A stretch of DNA of 64,000 bases, taken from assembly GCF_002575655.3 (NCBI RefSeq), contig NC_053035.3:374829792-374893791 (forward strand), given 5' to 3'. The translations under genes were made by a program, and so were the position numbers. This stretch comes from Aegilops tauschii subsp. strangulata. Lineage: Eukaryota > Streptophyta > Magnoliopsida > Poales > Poaceae. A model generated the notes under the pieces. That model made no database searches, was not told the DNA's origin, and saw only the letters and a program-made list of their open reading frames with translations. Numbering within the stretch: position 1 is the stretch's first letter; each line of letters starts with the position of its first letter. Of the stretch, positions 46,384-56,520 are shown one piece after another.

Positions 46384-46430
46384 AACCTACCACCCTTAAA
46401 ATGAATCTCGTCCTCGAGATTCGGAGAGGC
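46384..46430 (-). promoter_or_regulatory. Polypurine-tract region of element C
   Basis: On the minus strand the sequence reads CGAGGACGAGATTCATTTTA and then AGGGTGGTAGGTT, immediately before the LTR start at 46383. This is the conserved 3' context of plant chromovirus elements. Confidence 0.65.
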
Positions 46431-47581
46431 TAGAAAGAAATAGGTTAGGTTTGGGGTCTTCTCAAAATCCATCGATCATCCCAGGGGGTCTGGGGTGCTA
46501 CCACCCTTAGAAACATCATTACGGTCCCATCAAAACTCATATACTCCATCCTTATAGTTGACAGTGTCGACCTTCTCAGATCTCGGGAAATTCCATCTCT
46601 GGGCTCTTCCGATAGTGGCATAATCTTTTCCTCAATTCTTCTGTCCTTTCATCCTGGTAAGGTTCTCCCGAGACTGGGTCTTCTTAGCTGACGGGTCAGG
46701 CGCCAATACTAAACAACTATCGATATCTCATGGTGGTCTTCCAATTATGGTTTCTCCTGCAGGAAATGGGTCTGGTTGATCCTCACCGTATAACCTACGA
46801 TTGGCAACAACTGTCGTGTACAAGGGAAACATTCTTACACCATTCTAAGGTTGAAACAAGGTTTAATATCGTCGTCTCTCTACTATAGGTAAGTCACTCA
46901 GATTTACCATCCCGTATAGCAAGACGAATAATAAGAGTAAGTCGGTATGGTGATCAATCCATCCCGCACCCAAATCATTACCTTGTATACTGTTTAGCGA
47001 ATCTCGCATTCTAACACTCGGTCATCCTCACAAGCATTGTAGAATTTCTCTTGTCAACGAACCAGGTTCAGATAAATCCATGGATTCTGCAAGCCAAACA
47101 AACATCTATCGTTCCTTCACAACTCTCAGGTTTTGCGTAACTCCTATAAGATCGTCTGTCGATAAAATCGTAACTTCTTCCAGGGTTTTTCCTTCAGCAA
47201 GAATGTGCTTGCTTCTTGGTAGGTCCTGGGGCCTGTGGGTTATGGCCCATCTCATCACTTGTAGTCCTTGAACTTATCATCGGGCAACTAATCATTATTC
47301 CAACTTCCAACTTCCAACTTCCAACTTCCTAGTATTCTTAAATCCATCCAATTGTACTGTCTTCCTTCCTTCTATTAGCACCAAACTAGGACATGATTAC
47401 TCAGACTCATCATGGAATTTCCATTGATCCATATTTCCAACATCATACCTCCTTTATATCCAATAGTAATTCATCTCTTCATCCTCGTGGGATATCCCAC
47501 ATACCGAGATAAAAACTTATACTTATGAAGTCCATACTCCACTTCGTGGAACATCATTATCCTTTCCAGGGTCAAGCGTCC
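46431..47581 (-). other. Degraded 3' internal part of element C
   Basis: No domain-bearing frame was found. A chromodomain would be expected here in an intact Tekay-type element, but none can be recognised. A short tandem repeat CCAACTTCCAACTTCCAACTT is at about 47296. Confidence 0.4.
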
Positions 47582-47845
47582 TTACAGGGGAATATTGGCC
47601 ATCTCTGCATGGCACTTCTTCAACTGGGAAACATGAAACACATCATGAACTCCTGACAGTCCTTTGGGTGACTCCAACTTGTTGGCCACTTCTCCCATAC
47701 GCTCCAAAACTCGGTATGGTCCTACAAATCTCGGGGCTAACTTTCCCTTAACTCCAAATCGTTTAATTCCTCGCAGAGGGGACACACGAAGACATGCTCT
47801 GTCTCCAATTTCATAGAGTACCTCCTTGCGTTTTTGAGTCTGCAT
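47582..47845 (-). pseudogene. Integrase C-terminal (GPY/F) fragment of element C
   Basis: The frame contains GDRACLRVSPLRGIKRFGVK, then FVGPYRVLERMGEVA (the GPY/F module) and VHDVFHVSQLKKCH. These are typical of the C-terminal region of plant Ty3/Gypsy integrases, which helps the enzyme bind DNA. It stops after about 88 codons without a recognisable chromodomain. The part joining it to the integrase core (47846-48139) is frameshifted. Confidence 0.8.
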
Positions 47846-48139
47846 AACTCTTCTGCCTGGACTGAGCTACCTTCAGTCTATCTTGAATCAACTTAACATT
47901 CTCTTCTGACTCCTTGATCACATTTGGTCCAAACAACTGACGGTCTCCAACTTCATCCCGCATCAACGGTGTCTGGCTCCTTCTCCATACAAAGCTTCAA
48001 AAGGGGCCATCTTCAAACTGGCTTGGTAACTGCTGTTGTATGAGAACTCCGCGTAAGGTAGATTATCATCCCTACTAGATCCATAATCTAATGCACACGC
48101 TCTCAACATGTCCTCCAGAATCTGATTGACTCTCTCGGT

Positions 48140-48905
48140 TTATCCATCTGTCTGCGGATGAAAGGATTTATTGAACTCTAGCCTAGTACCCAAAGTCTGG
48201 TGCAGCTGATTCCAAAACTTTGAGGTAAACTGTGTTCCTCTATCTGATATGATGGTCCTCGGAACTCCATGCAGACATACGATCCTGGTCATATATATCT
48301 TGGCCAACTTCGAACTTGTATAGGTGGTTTTCACTGGGATAAAGTGAGCCACTTTGGTCAAGCGAATCAACTACTACCCAGATAGAATCATATCCCGACC
48401 GGGTTCTGGGAAATCCGGTAATGAAATCCATGCCAAGCTTATCCCACTTCCATTCGGGTATCGGCATAGGCTGTAGTAATCCGGCTGGCTTCTGATGCTC
48501 TGCTTTTACTCTCCGGCATACATCACCTACGACTACATACTCCGCAATATCCTTCTTCATACCAATCCACCAGAAACGCTCCTTCAAATCCAAATACATC
48601 TTGGTGTTTCCAGGGCGAATCGAGTATGGTGAGTCATGAGCCTCCTAAAGTATTAACCTCCTGATCTTTGCATTATTGGGCACATATACACGGTCCTCGA
48701 ACCATAAGGTGTCGTGCTCATCCTTACAAAAATCCTTGGCCTTTCCTTTGCTCATTCTCACTTTTATCTCGGCAATCTCTTTGTCATCCTTCTGAGCTTG
48801 ATGGATCTTTCCCAACAATGTAGATTGAACTTCCATTGCTGCAACAAAACCTTTGGGAACAATCTCCAACCGAAGTTCCCTGAGATCCTCTGCTAACTCC
48901 TTTGG
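48140..48905 (-). pseudogene. Integrase zinc-binding and core region of element C, broken
   Basis: The minus strand encodes the segment between RNase H and integrase (EIVPKGFVAAME, then LWFEDRVYVPNNAKIRRLIL), closed by an in-frame TAG near 48648. It continues with the zinc-binding and core parts: ERFWWIGMKKDIAEYVVVGD with VCRRVKAEHQ, MDFITGFPRTRSGYDSIWVV and, after a frameshift near 48360, IISDRGTQFTSKFW. One cysteine of the HHCC zinc site appears replaced by glycine (VVVGDVC). Two catalytic aspartates are visible (MDF, SDRG). The glutamate region follows a stop near 48138, so the enzyme cannot be active. Confidence 0.85.
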
Positions 48906-50479
48906 TAATCCTCCGCTTATGAGGGTATTCGTCCTTGTTTTTTTTATGGTTGTGTCCTATTTCTCCACAAAGCTTGTATGCACAAGGTTTCTTCATATCC
49001 TTTCCATAAGGCCTCAACTTTTGGGACACAAGCCAAGACTTCAACAAAGTCCAATTAAATTCCTTCCAAGTGGTTACTCCTTGCCATCCATTGATGGTTT
49101 GGTACATCCTCTACCAAGTAGCAGCACCTCTTTCAAAGCACTGAAGAGCATGCTGGGTCATATCCTTTCCGGCTAAAGAGTTATTCTCCATGTGATCCTC
49201 CATGTTCTGAATCCATCGGTCCGTCTCCAATTGACTCATTGGTCTAGAAAATACAAGCTCAACTCCATTCATCCTCTATTGGGTCCATGGGTTTGGGGTG
49301 AGATAAGAGAGGTAGAGAGGGATACACACAATGCAAACAATAGTTTTGAAGAGACAGGTTTTTATTGCGGCTGTCGGAAAAACAACAAACAAATGACAGC
49401 TCACAAACGTCGCATCTAACGTAGGTATAACAGGGGTTTGGTCTTCTAAAGGTCAATACATCTTCAACATCATCAAATTCTTCAAGTCTTGTTCATGCCT
49501 CCAATGGCTTCTTCCAATCATGCTTGTCCTTCTTAAGTTCTTTTGCCAGATCATCTATGTTGACTCAAAGTCTCTCGTGACATCCTTGAATATTCTGGAG
49601 TTGCATTCCAAACTTCTGGGTTTCATCAACCTCGACATGGACCATGATCCTACTGTCCTTCAGTTCATGACGAATCTTTGATGTCTCGGGGTTTTGCTCC
49701 TCCATCATGGCTACTTTGAGCTTCTGGGTCATGAGTCCTTCACGAAATGCTTACTTGTTGAATACTGCTTCCTGAAGGTTCATCTTTAAACTTCCTGATG
49801 TAATGCTCTAGATCCTGGTGATACACCAGCTAAGGTTAAAACTGCATCCTTTGCTGATAGATGCTCCATCAGCTTTCTACCATCCAATCCTTCCATGCAT
49901 CTGCATGCTTAACTCCGCACGGTGACAATAGCATAAACGGGTAATAACACCATGGTCAGCCGTGTCTATGCCCATGTTACTGCCATGAGCTTTCATTCCA
50001 TAACTGATATCTCCTGTCTTTGGGTTTTCTTAACAAAAACTTTGAGTTCTAATGCTCCATGTTTCGGTCTTTCTCCGATACACCTTGGTCTCGGGTATTG
50101 ACGGCTTCCATAGTCTGCCAAGTTCCATAAGGGTAGCCTTCCTATACCAATCTGGAAATTCTACATAGCCTTCAAATTCTCCTAGTCTTCAGAGTCTTTA
50201 ACCGTTGTAGTTCCAATTATAACAATGCTCGATAAAATACTCTTCATTCCGAAGTGGTCTTGGTTGTCCGATATCTTGTCCTTCTTGGAGTGGTCTCATC
50301 AGTCGAATCTTCGAGTGGTCAAAAGGGGAAAGGGATATGGTCTCACTAATGGGAATATTTGAATAAGCTTAGAAGAGAAGAGACGTAAAAGATCTTTTTG
50401 AAAAAGAAAGTTTTAGAGAAAAATCTTTTCCTATGGGCTTGCCAGTTTCTAGGGTCACGTCCTACAGTCAACATGTGCG
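48906..50479 (-). pseudogene. Gag remnant of element C, fused to the post-RNase H segment
   Basis: A short recognisable part (about 48915-49107) reads INGWQGVTTWKEFNW and then a decayed CCHC-like knuckle (CAYKLCGEIGHNHKKNKDEY). Almost directly after it comes sequence that normally lies beyond RNase H, so protease, reverse transcriptase and RNase H are deleted at about 48918. The upstream 1.3 kb should be Gag but is frameshifted throughout and has no long frame. Confidence 0.6.
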
Positions 50480-50491
50480 CTGATACCATCT
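50480..50491 (-). promoter_or_regulatory. Primer-binding site of element C
   Basis: On the minus strand TGGTATCAGCGC lies two or three bases from the LTR edge. It matches the initiator-tRNA-Met complement used by many plant LTR elements (TGGTATCAGAGC), with one changed base. Confidence 0.85.
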
Positions 50492-53400
50492 TGTAGTGAC
50501 CCGACCTCACACGGTCAAGTCTCTATGCTTAAGTGTCATCCCTGGATCGGTATGCTGACACACACAATACTCGAGGATTTATAACAGAGGTAAATCACAT
50601 GTATAAAGTAACGTAAATACTATTACCTCAATCCAAATAGCGGAAGTAACAAGGTTGTGGATTCCCATCAACACCAATGGCAAAGTTGAGTGTAGAAATC
50701 GTAACCCTAACGTATCACTTACTCGTCGTAAGATTCCTGCAACATGAGACGTTGCAGCCACAAAGGGTCAGTACATTGAATGTACTGGCAAATTCACACC
50801 ATAGAGAAATGATGAACAAAGGCTATCACTACATGCATATATGGCTGGTGGAAAAGCTCTATGGTTATAATGTTTTTGCGAAAAGCCAATTTTTCCCTAC
50901 AACAAAGGAATAAATTTTATTTAACTATCATGGTGGTTGTGAAACATTGAGATGGTTGACAGCATCTCAATCCCAATTAAGTATCATCATTAACCCAACA
51001 AAATTAATTAAAGTAACATCATGATGAGATTCACATGATAATCCAAGAACTAGATACTCAAGATGTCCATAACCGGGGACACGGTTAATCATGATTAGTT
51101 TGTACACTCTGTAGAGGTTTGTGCACTTTTCCCCACAAGACTCGATCTCCTCCGTTGGATTTCTCGCACTACTCGGTGTTTGAGAAACGGATGATCGAGA
51201 CACAGTCTTTCAGAAGCATTTACTCTCTACTCCGGGCAGACCGTTACACCTACAATCCCCCTACATCTGCTAGTCCACCTCTTCAAGAGCTCACACAACT
51301 TACTCAGCTATGCCAGAGCCCATAATGGCTTGTGGCTGCACACGGAAGTTTCTAGCATGAATAATCTTATGATCCCTTTGAGTCTGGGTGGCGGTCCATA
51401 GGATGATCACACGGGTACTCCGGGATATCCAAAAATACAGGCAACACTGGGTTCTCCAGGTGCCTCAATCCACCCAGTTGTTTATTTAAGTACCCACCTT
51501 AAGTTGAACCATTAATTAACAATCTCACATCTGTCATGGAAAATTCACTCAAACCCAATCCAGGTCTACGAGCATAGCATAGCAATATAAGCAAACGTAG
51601 AAGTAACTCCCAAGGGTTTGATAGTAAACAGGACAATAGGTACTACCTCATCTACTTCCCAAAACCCACATATTAATCAGATCCTAATCATGCAGTTGTT
51701 TGAGGATTGATCTAATGCAATAAAACTGGGTAATGAAAAGTATGATCAAAGTGTGAACTTGCCTGCAATGTTGATGAAGATCATTCGCACTCATAACTCT
51801 TGATAGTTCTACTCGTCACACTCCAGTCAATCTATCGTGAGCAAGCAATAGTAACCACACATAAGCAATCACACAAAAGATCAGAAAGAACGAAGAAGAT
51901 ACTTCAGAAAACATCAAAACCAAGCAAATAACTCTTGCAACAATTTCTAACAGTACCAAAATTATGTGAATTTGGCCTTATCAGAAAGTTTAGGTCAAGA
52001 GCTTTAATTTGCAAAAAAGAATCAACTAAATCGGAGTTACGAAACTCAAGTTACGATCAAAAGAAGATTCAAATTCAAATCTGATCTAATTCAAATTTTA
52101 AAATTTCAAAAACATGTTTGAGTTGGATTACTGGATAGAGGAGATCATAACGAAGAAGTGGGCGTTGGTTTCGTTGGATTTGGACAAACGAGCGAAAAGT
52201 TGTGATCGTTTGAAAACCAGGGGCTAATCTGTAAAATAAATCATCACAGATAGGTCCTTGACCGGAACTAAAAGAAAAAGAAAAGCTCTACAGAAAGAAC
52301 GTTCGCTCCCGAATGCTAACTGACGAATTTCGTTCGCTACGGAGAGGTAAACAGCGAGCGTTCACTAATTAAAGAAAAGCGTTTTAAAAAATAGAACCGA
52401 TCTGGTCCATCGGATCCAGATCTGACGGCGAGGGAGGAGCAGGGAGTTACCGCGGCGGCGGCGATGGTCAACGGTGAGATGGGACGGCGGCGGCTTCGGT
52501 CGTCGAGGACGGCGGCGAAGTAGTCGGGGAGGGGCGACACGGAGTGGCGGATGCGGTGGTGGTGTCAGCGGCGGTCGTTGGCGTCGCGGGCGGCGGCTGC
52601 GGCGAGTGGATCTCGCCGGCGGCGGCTGTTCCCGGCGAGTGCGGCGCGTCGGCGGGAGGAGGAGAAAAGAGGGCCGGGGGGTCCGGGGCTCCGGATTTAT
52701 AGGAGAGGAGGGCGAGTGGTGGCGTGGGGAAGGGGCAAAGGAGGCGGCGGCGGGAGGCCGGGCGGAGCACGGCGACGGCGGCGCCCTCGTGCTGGCTCGG
52801 GAGACCGAACAGAGCTCGGGGACGAGCGGGATGGGCTGGCGGGCCGCGGCCTGGTAAGCTGGGCCGGCCCGGTCCGGTCGGTCCAGAGGGGAAAAGTTTT
52901 TTTAATAAAGATTTTCCAGACAACAAACATAAATAAAACAAAATAAATAAAATTTTTATATAGGCATATAATATATCAAAAAATTTAGAAAAATATTTTC
53001 TACGAGACGAACATTTTTCTAGAGTCAAATAAAATCCACACTATTTCAAATAATTCAAAGAGTGCTACTGCCCTACTAAAATCCAATAAAATTCATTTTA
53101 AAAATACAAAAATAATTTCAAATTTATTTATCTCCAATTTTCTGATGTAGGGAATCATGTTACCCTATTTTCCATATATTTTATTTTTGGAGAAAAATAA
53201 TTTGAATAAAAATCAAATAACTCCAAATTGAAAATATTTTCAAAAGGATTTTAAATTTGATCCTTTTAAACTTCCAACTCATATTTCATATGTTTTGAAG
53301 AAGTCATTTTATCTTCTCTCATGAAAATCATTGAGTTGCTTAAAGTTTTCTGAATTGAAAATATTTCCAAATAAAATTCAAATCCTTTCAAATCCCTTTT

Positions 53401-53649
53401 CATTTATTTAAATGGAAGAAGTCATGTCATCTTCTCTCTAGGGTTTTGTATTTGAAAAGAATTTGAATTCACGAAGATCATAAATGCAAAATGAAAGTTT
53501 GGGAAAGTCCTTTTATTCCCTCTCATTTAACTTTCAAAAAGTTTCGAATTCACTCACTTTCAGTTAATCAATCACACAACAATCCAACAAACAATCAAAT
53601 CTATCTATTTATTATAACATTCCAAAATTTAGAATTTTGGGATGTTACA
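50492..53649 (-). repeat. 5' LTR of Gypsy element C
   Basis: The copy is 3,158 bp and collinear with 43197-46383. The main visible differences are a missing segment of about 27 bp near 52485 and scattered single-base changes. It carries the same GC-rich block (52430-52880). Confidence 0.9.
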
Positions 53650-53654
53650 TAAAC

Positions 53655-54138
53655 ATTGGTGACCCCAGGAGAAACGGTGCTAAGCGCGTGGACCTATGCA
53701 GAATGAGTATCAACCAATGGATAATGGAGTTTAATTGTTAAACAATAGCAATTTTGTCTCATGCAAGAGCCTGGCTAGTACTCCAAGGAACCGCACCATG
53801 CGAGCGTTCGCAACTGCCACGTTCGGGTTGCGCTTGGCTCTTCGCCTCTTCGAGAAGACGAACAATGATGTTACTCCTACTTCTACAGTATCGAATCCAC
53901 TGCTGCATGTCCGTCCACCTCGTGCGGGAGGGATAGCGTGTAGCAAAAGCTTCTACTTACTGCTCCTGCCTTTGCATCTATGACAGGTGGGCCCAATAGG
54001 TGGTTGGCCCTCCAATCATGCAGCCAAAGGCAGGTGCAGTTAAGGCACCGGAGCTCAGTCCGCGAGGGAGAGGGCGTTGTAGTAATCAAATTTCTCGGTC
54101 TTGTACGAGTTGACGCGACACATCAAAGCACTGCACTC
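53655..54138. other. Stretch without a recognisable gene
   Basis: Short open frames exist on both strands, but none shows a known domain. A GC-richer part (53780-53960) may be old coding DNA. The next clear feature is a MITE. Confidence 0.3.
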
Positions 54139-54260
54139 GATATAAGTCTTTTTACACATTTCAAATGGGCTACTTCGTATATAGGAGTAGACATATTCTG
54201 CTTCGTATGTAGTCACTTGTTGCAATATCTAAAAAGACTTATATTTGGAAACGGAGGGAG
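54139..54260. mobile_element. Stowaway MITE, left end decayed
   Basis: The right end TTTGGAAACGGAGGGAG is followed by TA. The inner parts ATAAGTCTTTTTACACATTT and AAAAAGACTTATATTTGG are inverted copies. The left terminal CTCCCTCCG has been lost. Confidence 0.7.
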
Positions 54261-54383
54261 TACAACGCATGCATGCATGCCGTGACTTTCCTTTTGATAC
54301 TTGCATGTGTTGATTTGATGCACCTTGCCAAATTTTGACTATAAATTTAACTAACCAAATTTTCATGCATGTCACAAAAAATT

Positions 54384-54614
54384 ACGGGGCTGTTTGGATT
54401 GTGACTATGTTTGTCTTATGTTGCCACATTATTTTTCCCACACTTTCCACACTTGCCTAACCTGAGTTGCTCAAATTGTTAGACACACTTTGGCTTGCCT
54501 AAGGTAATCTTGCCACAATTTTTGTGTCTATGACATGTGGGGTTCACTGCTAATAAAAAAATTCTTGTCTTAGGTGTGGCTTATAAAAAAGACTTATATT
54601 TAGGAACAGAGGGA
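54384..54614. mobile_element. MITE remnant (GGGGCTGTTTGGAT end) with a Stowaway end remnant
   Basis: The left part starts GGGGCTGTTTGGATTGTG, as in grass Tourist/hAT-like MITEs. The matching right end is missing. At 54590-54614 AAGACTTATATTTAGGAACA with GAGGGAGTA is the right end of a Stowaway element whose left part is gone. Confidence 0.45.
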
Positions 54615-54909
54615 GTAGAAAATATAAATAATAATGCATGTTGGGGCAACCCACGTTTCCGCTAATTTTAGCCGTGGGCTTGTTCACAATTTTTACGAGG
54701 GGGTGGTTGTTCATTTAATGGAGGGACTTGTAGTACCAGACTTGAACGATACAAAGTGCGACCTGGCACACCGTAACACCACTTGGAACAAGCGGGTAGC
54801 TATCTCAAGAAACAATCAACAACTAAAAAAACCGCGACCTGGCATGTAGTGGTACACAATTTTAAACGATTGTTTTGATGGAGTGAAAAAGGAAAACTAC
54901 CCCACTACG

Positions 54910-55263
54910 TATATATAGGCCGGAGCCTCCGCGCTTGCTTGCTAGGGTTGCTCTATTCACACACTCTCATCCTCTCCAGATCTAAACAAGATAGGGGTAG
55001 TAACACTGTCTTTCTCCCTTCAAAAAACACTGGCTTTCTATCCTCACCGCTGGTTACAGATCCGGACATATCCCCCTCCGCCGGTGAAGGGGAGGAGGGC
55101 CAGCGTTTAGGCCATCGTCGACAGCGAGGGAGGAGACCCATTGCCGGCTGCACCGTTATCTTTGGCCGAGCGCCGGCGCGGGAGGTCTTTCGATCCCTTC
55201 GTCGTTGCCTGTGGGCGGATCCGGCCTCCCGCCGCCCACCTATCACATCCCGACGACCTTCAG
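54910..55263 (+). promoter_or_regulatory. TATA box and exon-1-like GC-rich leader
   Basis: TATATATAGG at 54910-54919 is followed about 30 bp later by a CT-rich transcription-start-like region. A GC-rich segment then ends CTTCAG|GTATAT at 55263, a plausible donor. No ATG-initiated frame with a recognisable domain spans it. Together with splice-acceptor-like sites downstream (56531, 57391), this could be the first exon of a non-coding or poorly conserved gene with MITEs in its first intron. Confidence 0.35.
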
Positions 55264-55428
55264 GTATATCTTCGTTCGAAACCGCCTTAGCTCTACTTCC
55301 CCAGCTCGCTACGTTGCTGCATGTGCATCATTTTCTACCTCTCAGCCCCTCTCGATCGGATGGTCCAACGTCACATTTTTTTCTTCTATTGTTAGAGGTA
55401 AAGCTACTTCATGGAGTCGAATCTTGTA

Positions 55429-55531
55429 CTCCCTCTGTCCGAAAATACTTGTCATTGAAATGGATGTATCTAGATGTATTTTAGTTCTAGACACATCCAT
55501 TTTGATGACAAGTAATTCCGGACGGAGGGAG
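55429..55531. mobile_element. Stowaway MITE (Thalos-like)
   Basis: A 103-bp element with ends CTCCCTCTGTCCGAAAATAC and the inverted form ending CCGGACGGAGGGAG, flanked by TA. The interior (TGTATCTAGATG) is palindromic, as in short Stowaway MITEs. Confidence 0.88.
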
Positions 55532-55892
55532 TACTTGGTTCAAACAAGAAATAAAGTGGGGGTGGGGGAATTTAGTATGTACATCGGACTTAGCACAAAC
55601 AGGAAGGAAAGGGGTGAAAGTAGTACAGACTGGTCATCCAACCGGTCTCTTGGTCGAAAAGGGAAATATAGGGGTAACGCTGTACACAGTGGTATGACCA
55701 GGACTAGATTTGCTATCCACACATAGGAGTAGGTGGCTAGAGTGAACAAAAATGGGACCAACCCAGATATGTTTCTTGGATGTATGTTTCTCGGGGCAAC
55801 AAACTATGAATCGCCACTTTATGCCCCTGTTACGTACATGGTGCTGGACTGCTGGTGCACCCACTGTCCCATGCCCTTATACCAAATATTTA

Positions 55893-56392
55893 GGCTCCGT
55901 TCGGAATAAAGGGGCAGAAAACATAGGTCTTGATGAAAATAGAGGAATAGGAAAGGAATGTAGGTTTAAAAGTATGGAACAACGAACCCGAGGAAACTCT
56001 CAAGAGAATGTGTTCGGATGGACTATGAAATGTACAGATTTGTTTTTTAAAGTAGCATGCTTGGCAGTACGAGATGCTATTTGTTTATTCAGCTGCACAG
56101 TGACTACTCTTGTCCTCACCTCACGTTCCACACATAGGTTATTTTTTTATTCCGGCAACCCAGCACAGCAACCTGTCTAACGCATGGCAGCGAGCGCCTG
56201 CCTCGGGCTTCCGCCCAAAAAATGAGCAGCGCGTGGATGTTTCTAATCCTATGGAATCAGTACTACCAGACCAGCTTTCCTATGAAACACTATTCACCTT
56301 TTCCGTGTTCTGAACGGTTGGAAGGGAAAGAATACCGTAGGAATTGTGTTCCTACGAAAATCCTGCACCAAACCTGTGAACCGAACGCAGCC
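55893..56392. mobile_element. Tourist-like (PIF/Harbinger) MITE
   Basis: The ends GGCTCCGTTCGG and (inverted) GGCTGCGTTCGG match at 11 of 12 positions. The element is 500 bp and flanked by TTA on both sides (55890-55892 and 56393-56395), the target duplication of the PIF/Harbinger superfamily. No transposase frame is present. Confidence 0.75.
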
Positions 56393-56520
56393 TTAGCTGT
56401 TCTTAATCTAATGTCCCTGGTAAAAATGAAGCCATGCCACTATTATAAGCCATGACAAGTTTAGCCAAATGTTTTTGCCTGTAATTGTTTGAGACTCTGA
56501 CTGTTTCCTCTGTGCCTTTT

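Larger units (their letters stand above)
43197..53649 (-). mobile_element. Gypsy element C, chromovirus-like (Tekay/Del type), internally deleted
   Basis: Two LTRs of about 3.2 kb (43197-46383 and 50492-53649) flank a 4.1-kb internal region, and a perfect 5-bp duplication TAAAC is at 43192-43196 and 53650-53654. It is read on the minus strand: LTR start TGTAACATCCC, primer site at about 50480-50490, gag remnants, integrase remnants, then a polypurine-like tract next to 46384. The two LTRs are highly similar, which suggests a fairly recent insertion. The internal region lacks protease, reverse transcriptase and RNase H, and the integrase has stops and frameshifts, so the copy is dead or was mobilised in trans. 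Confidence 0.9.
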
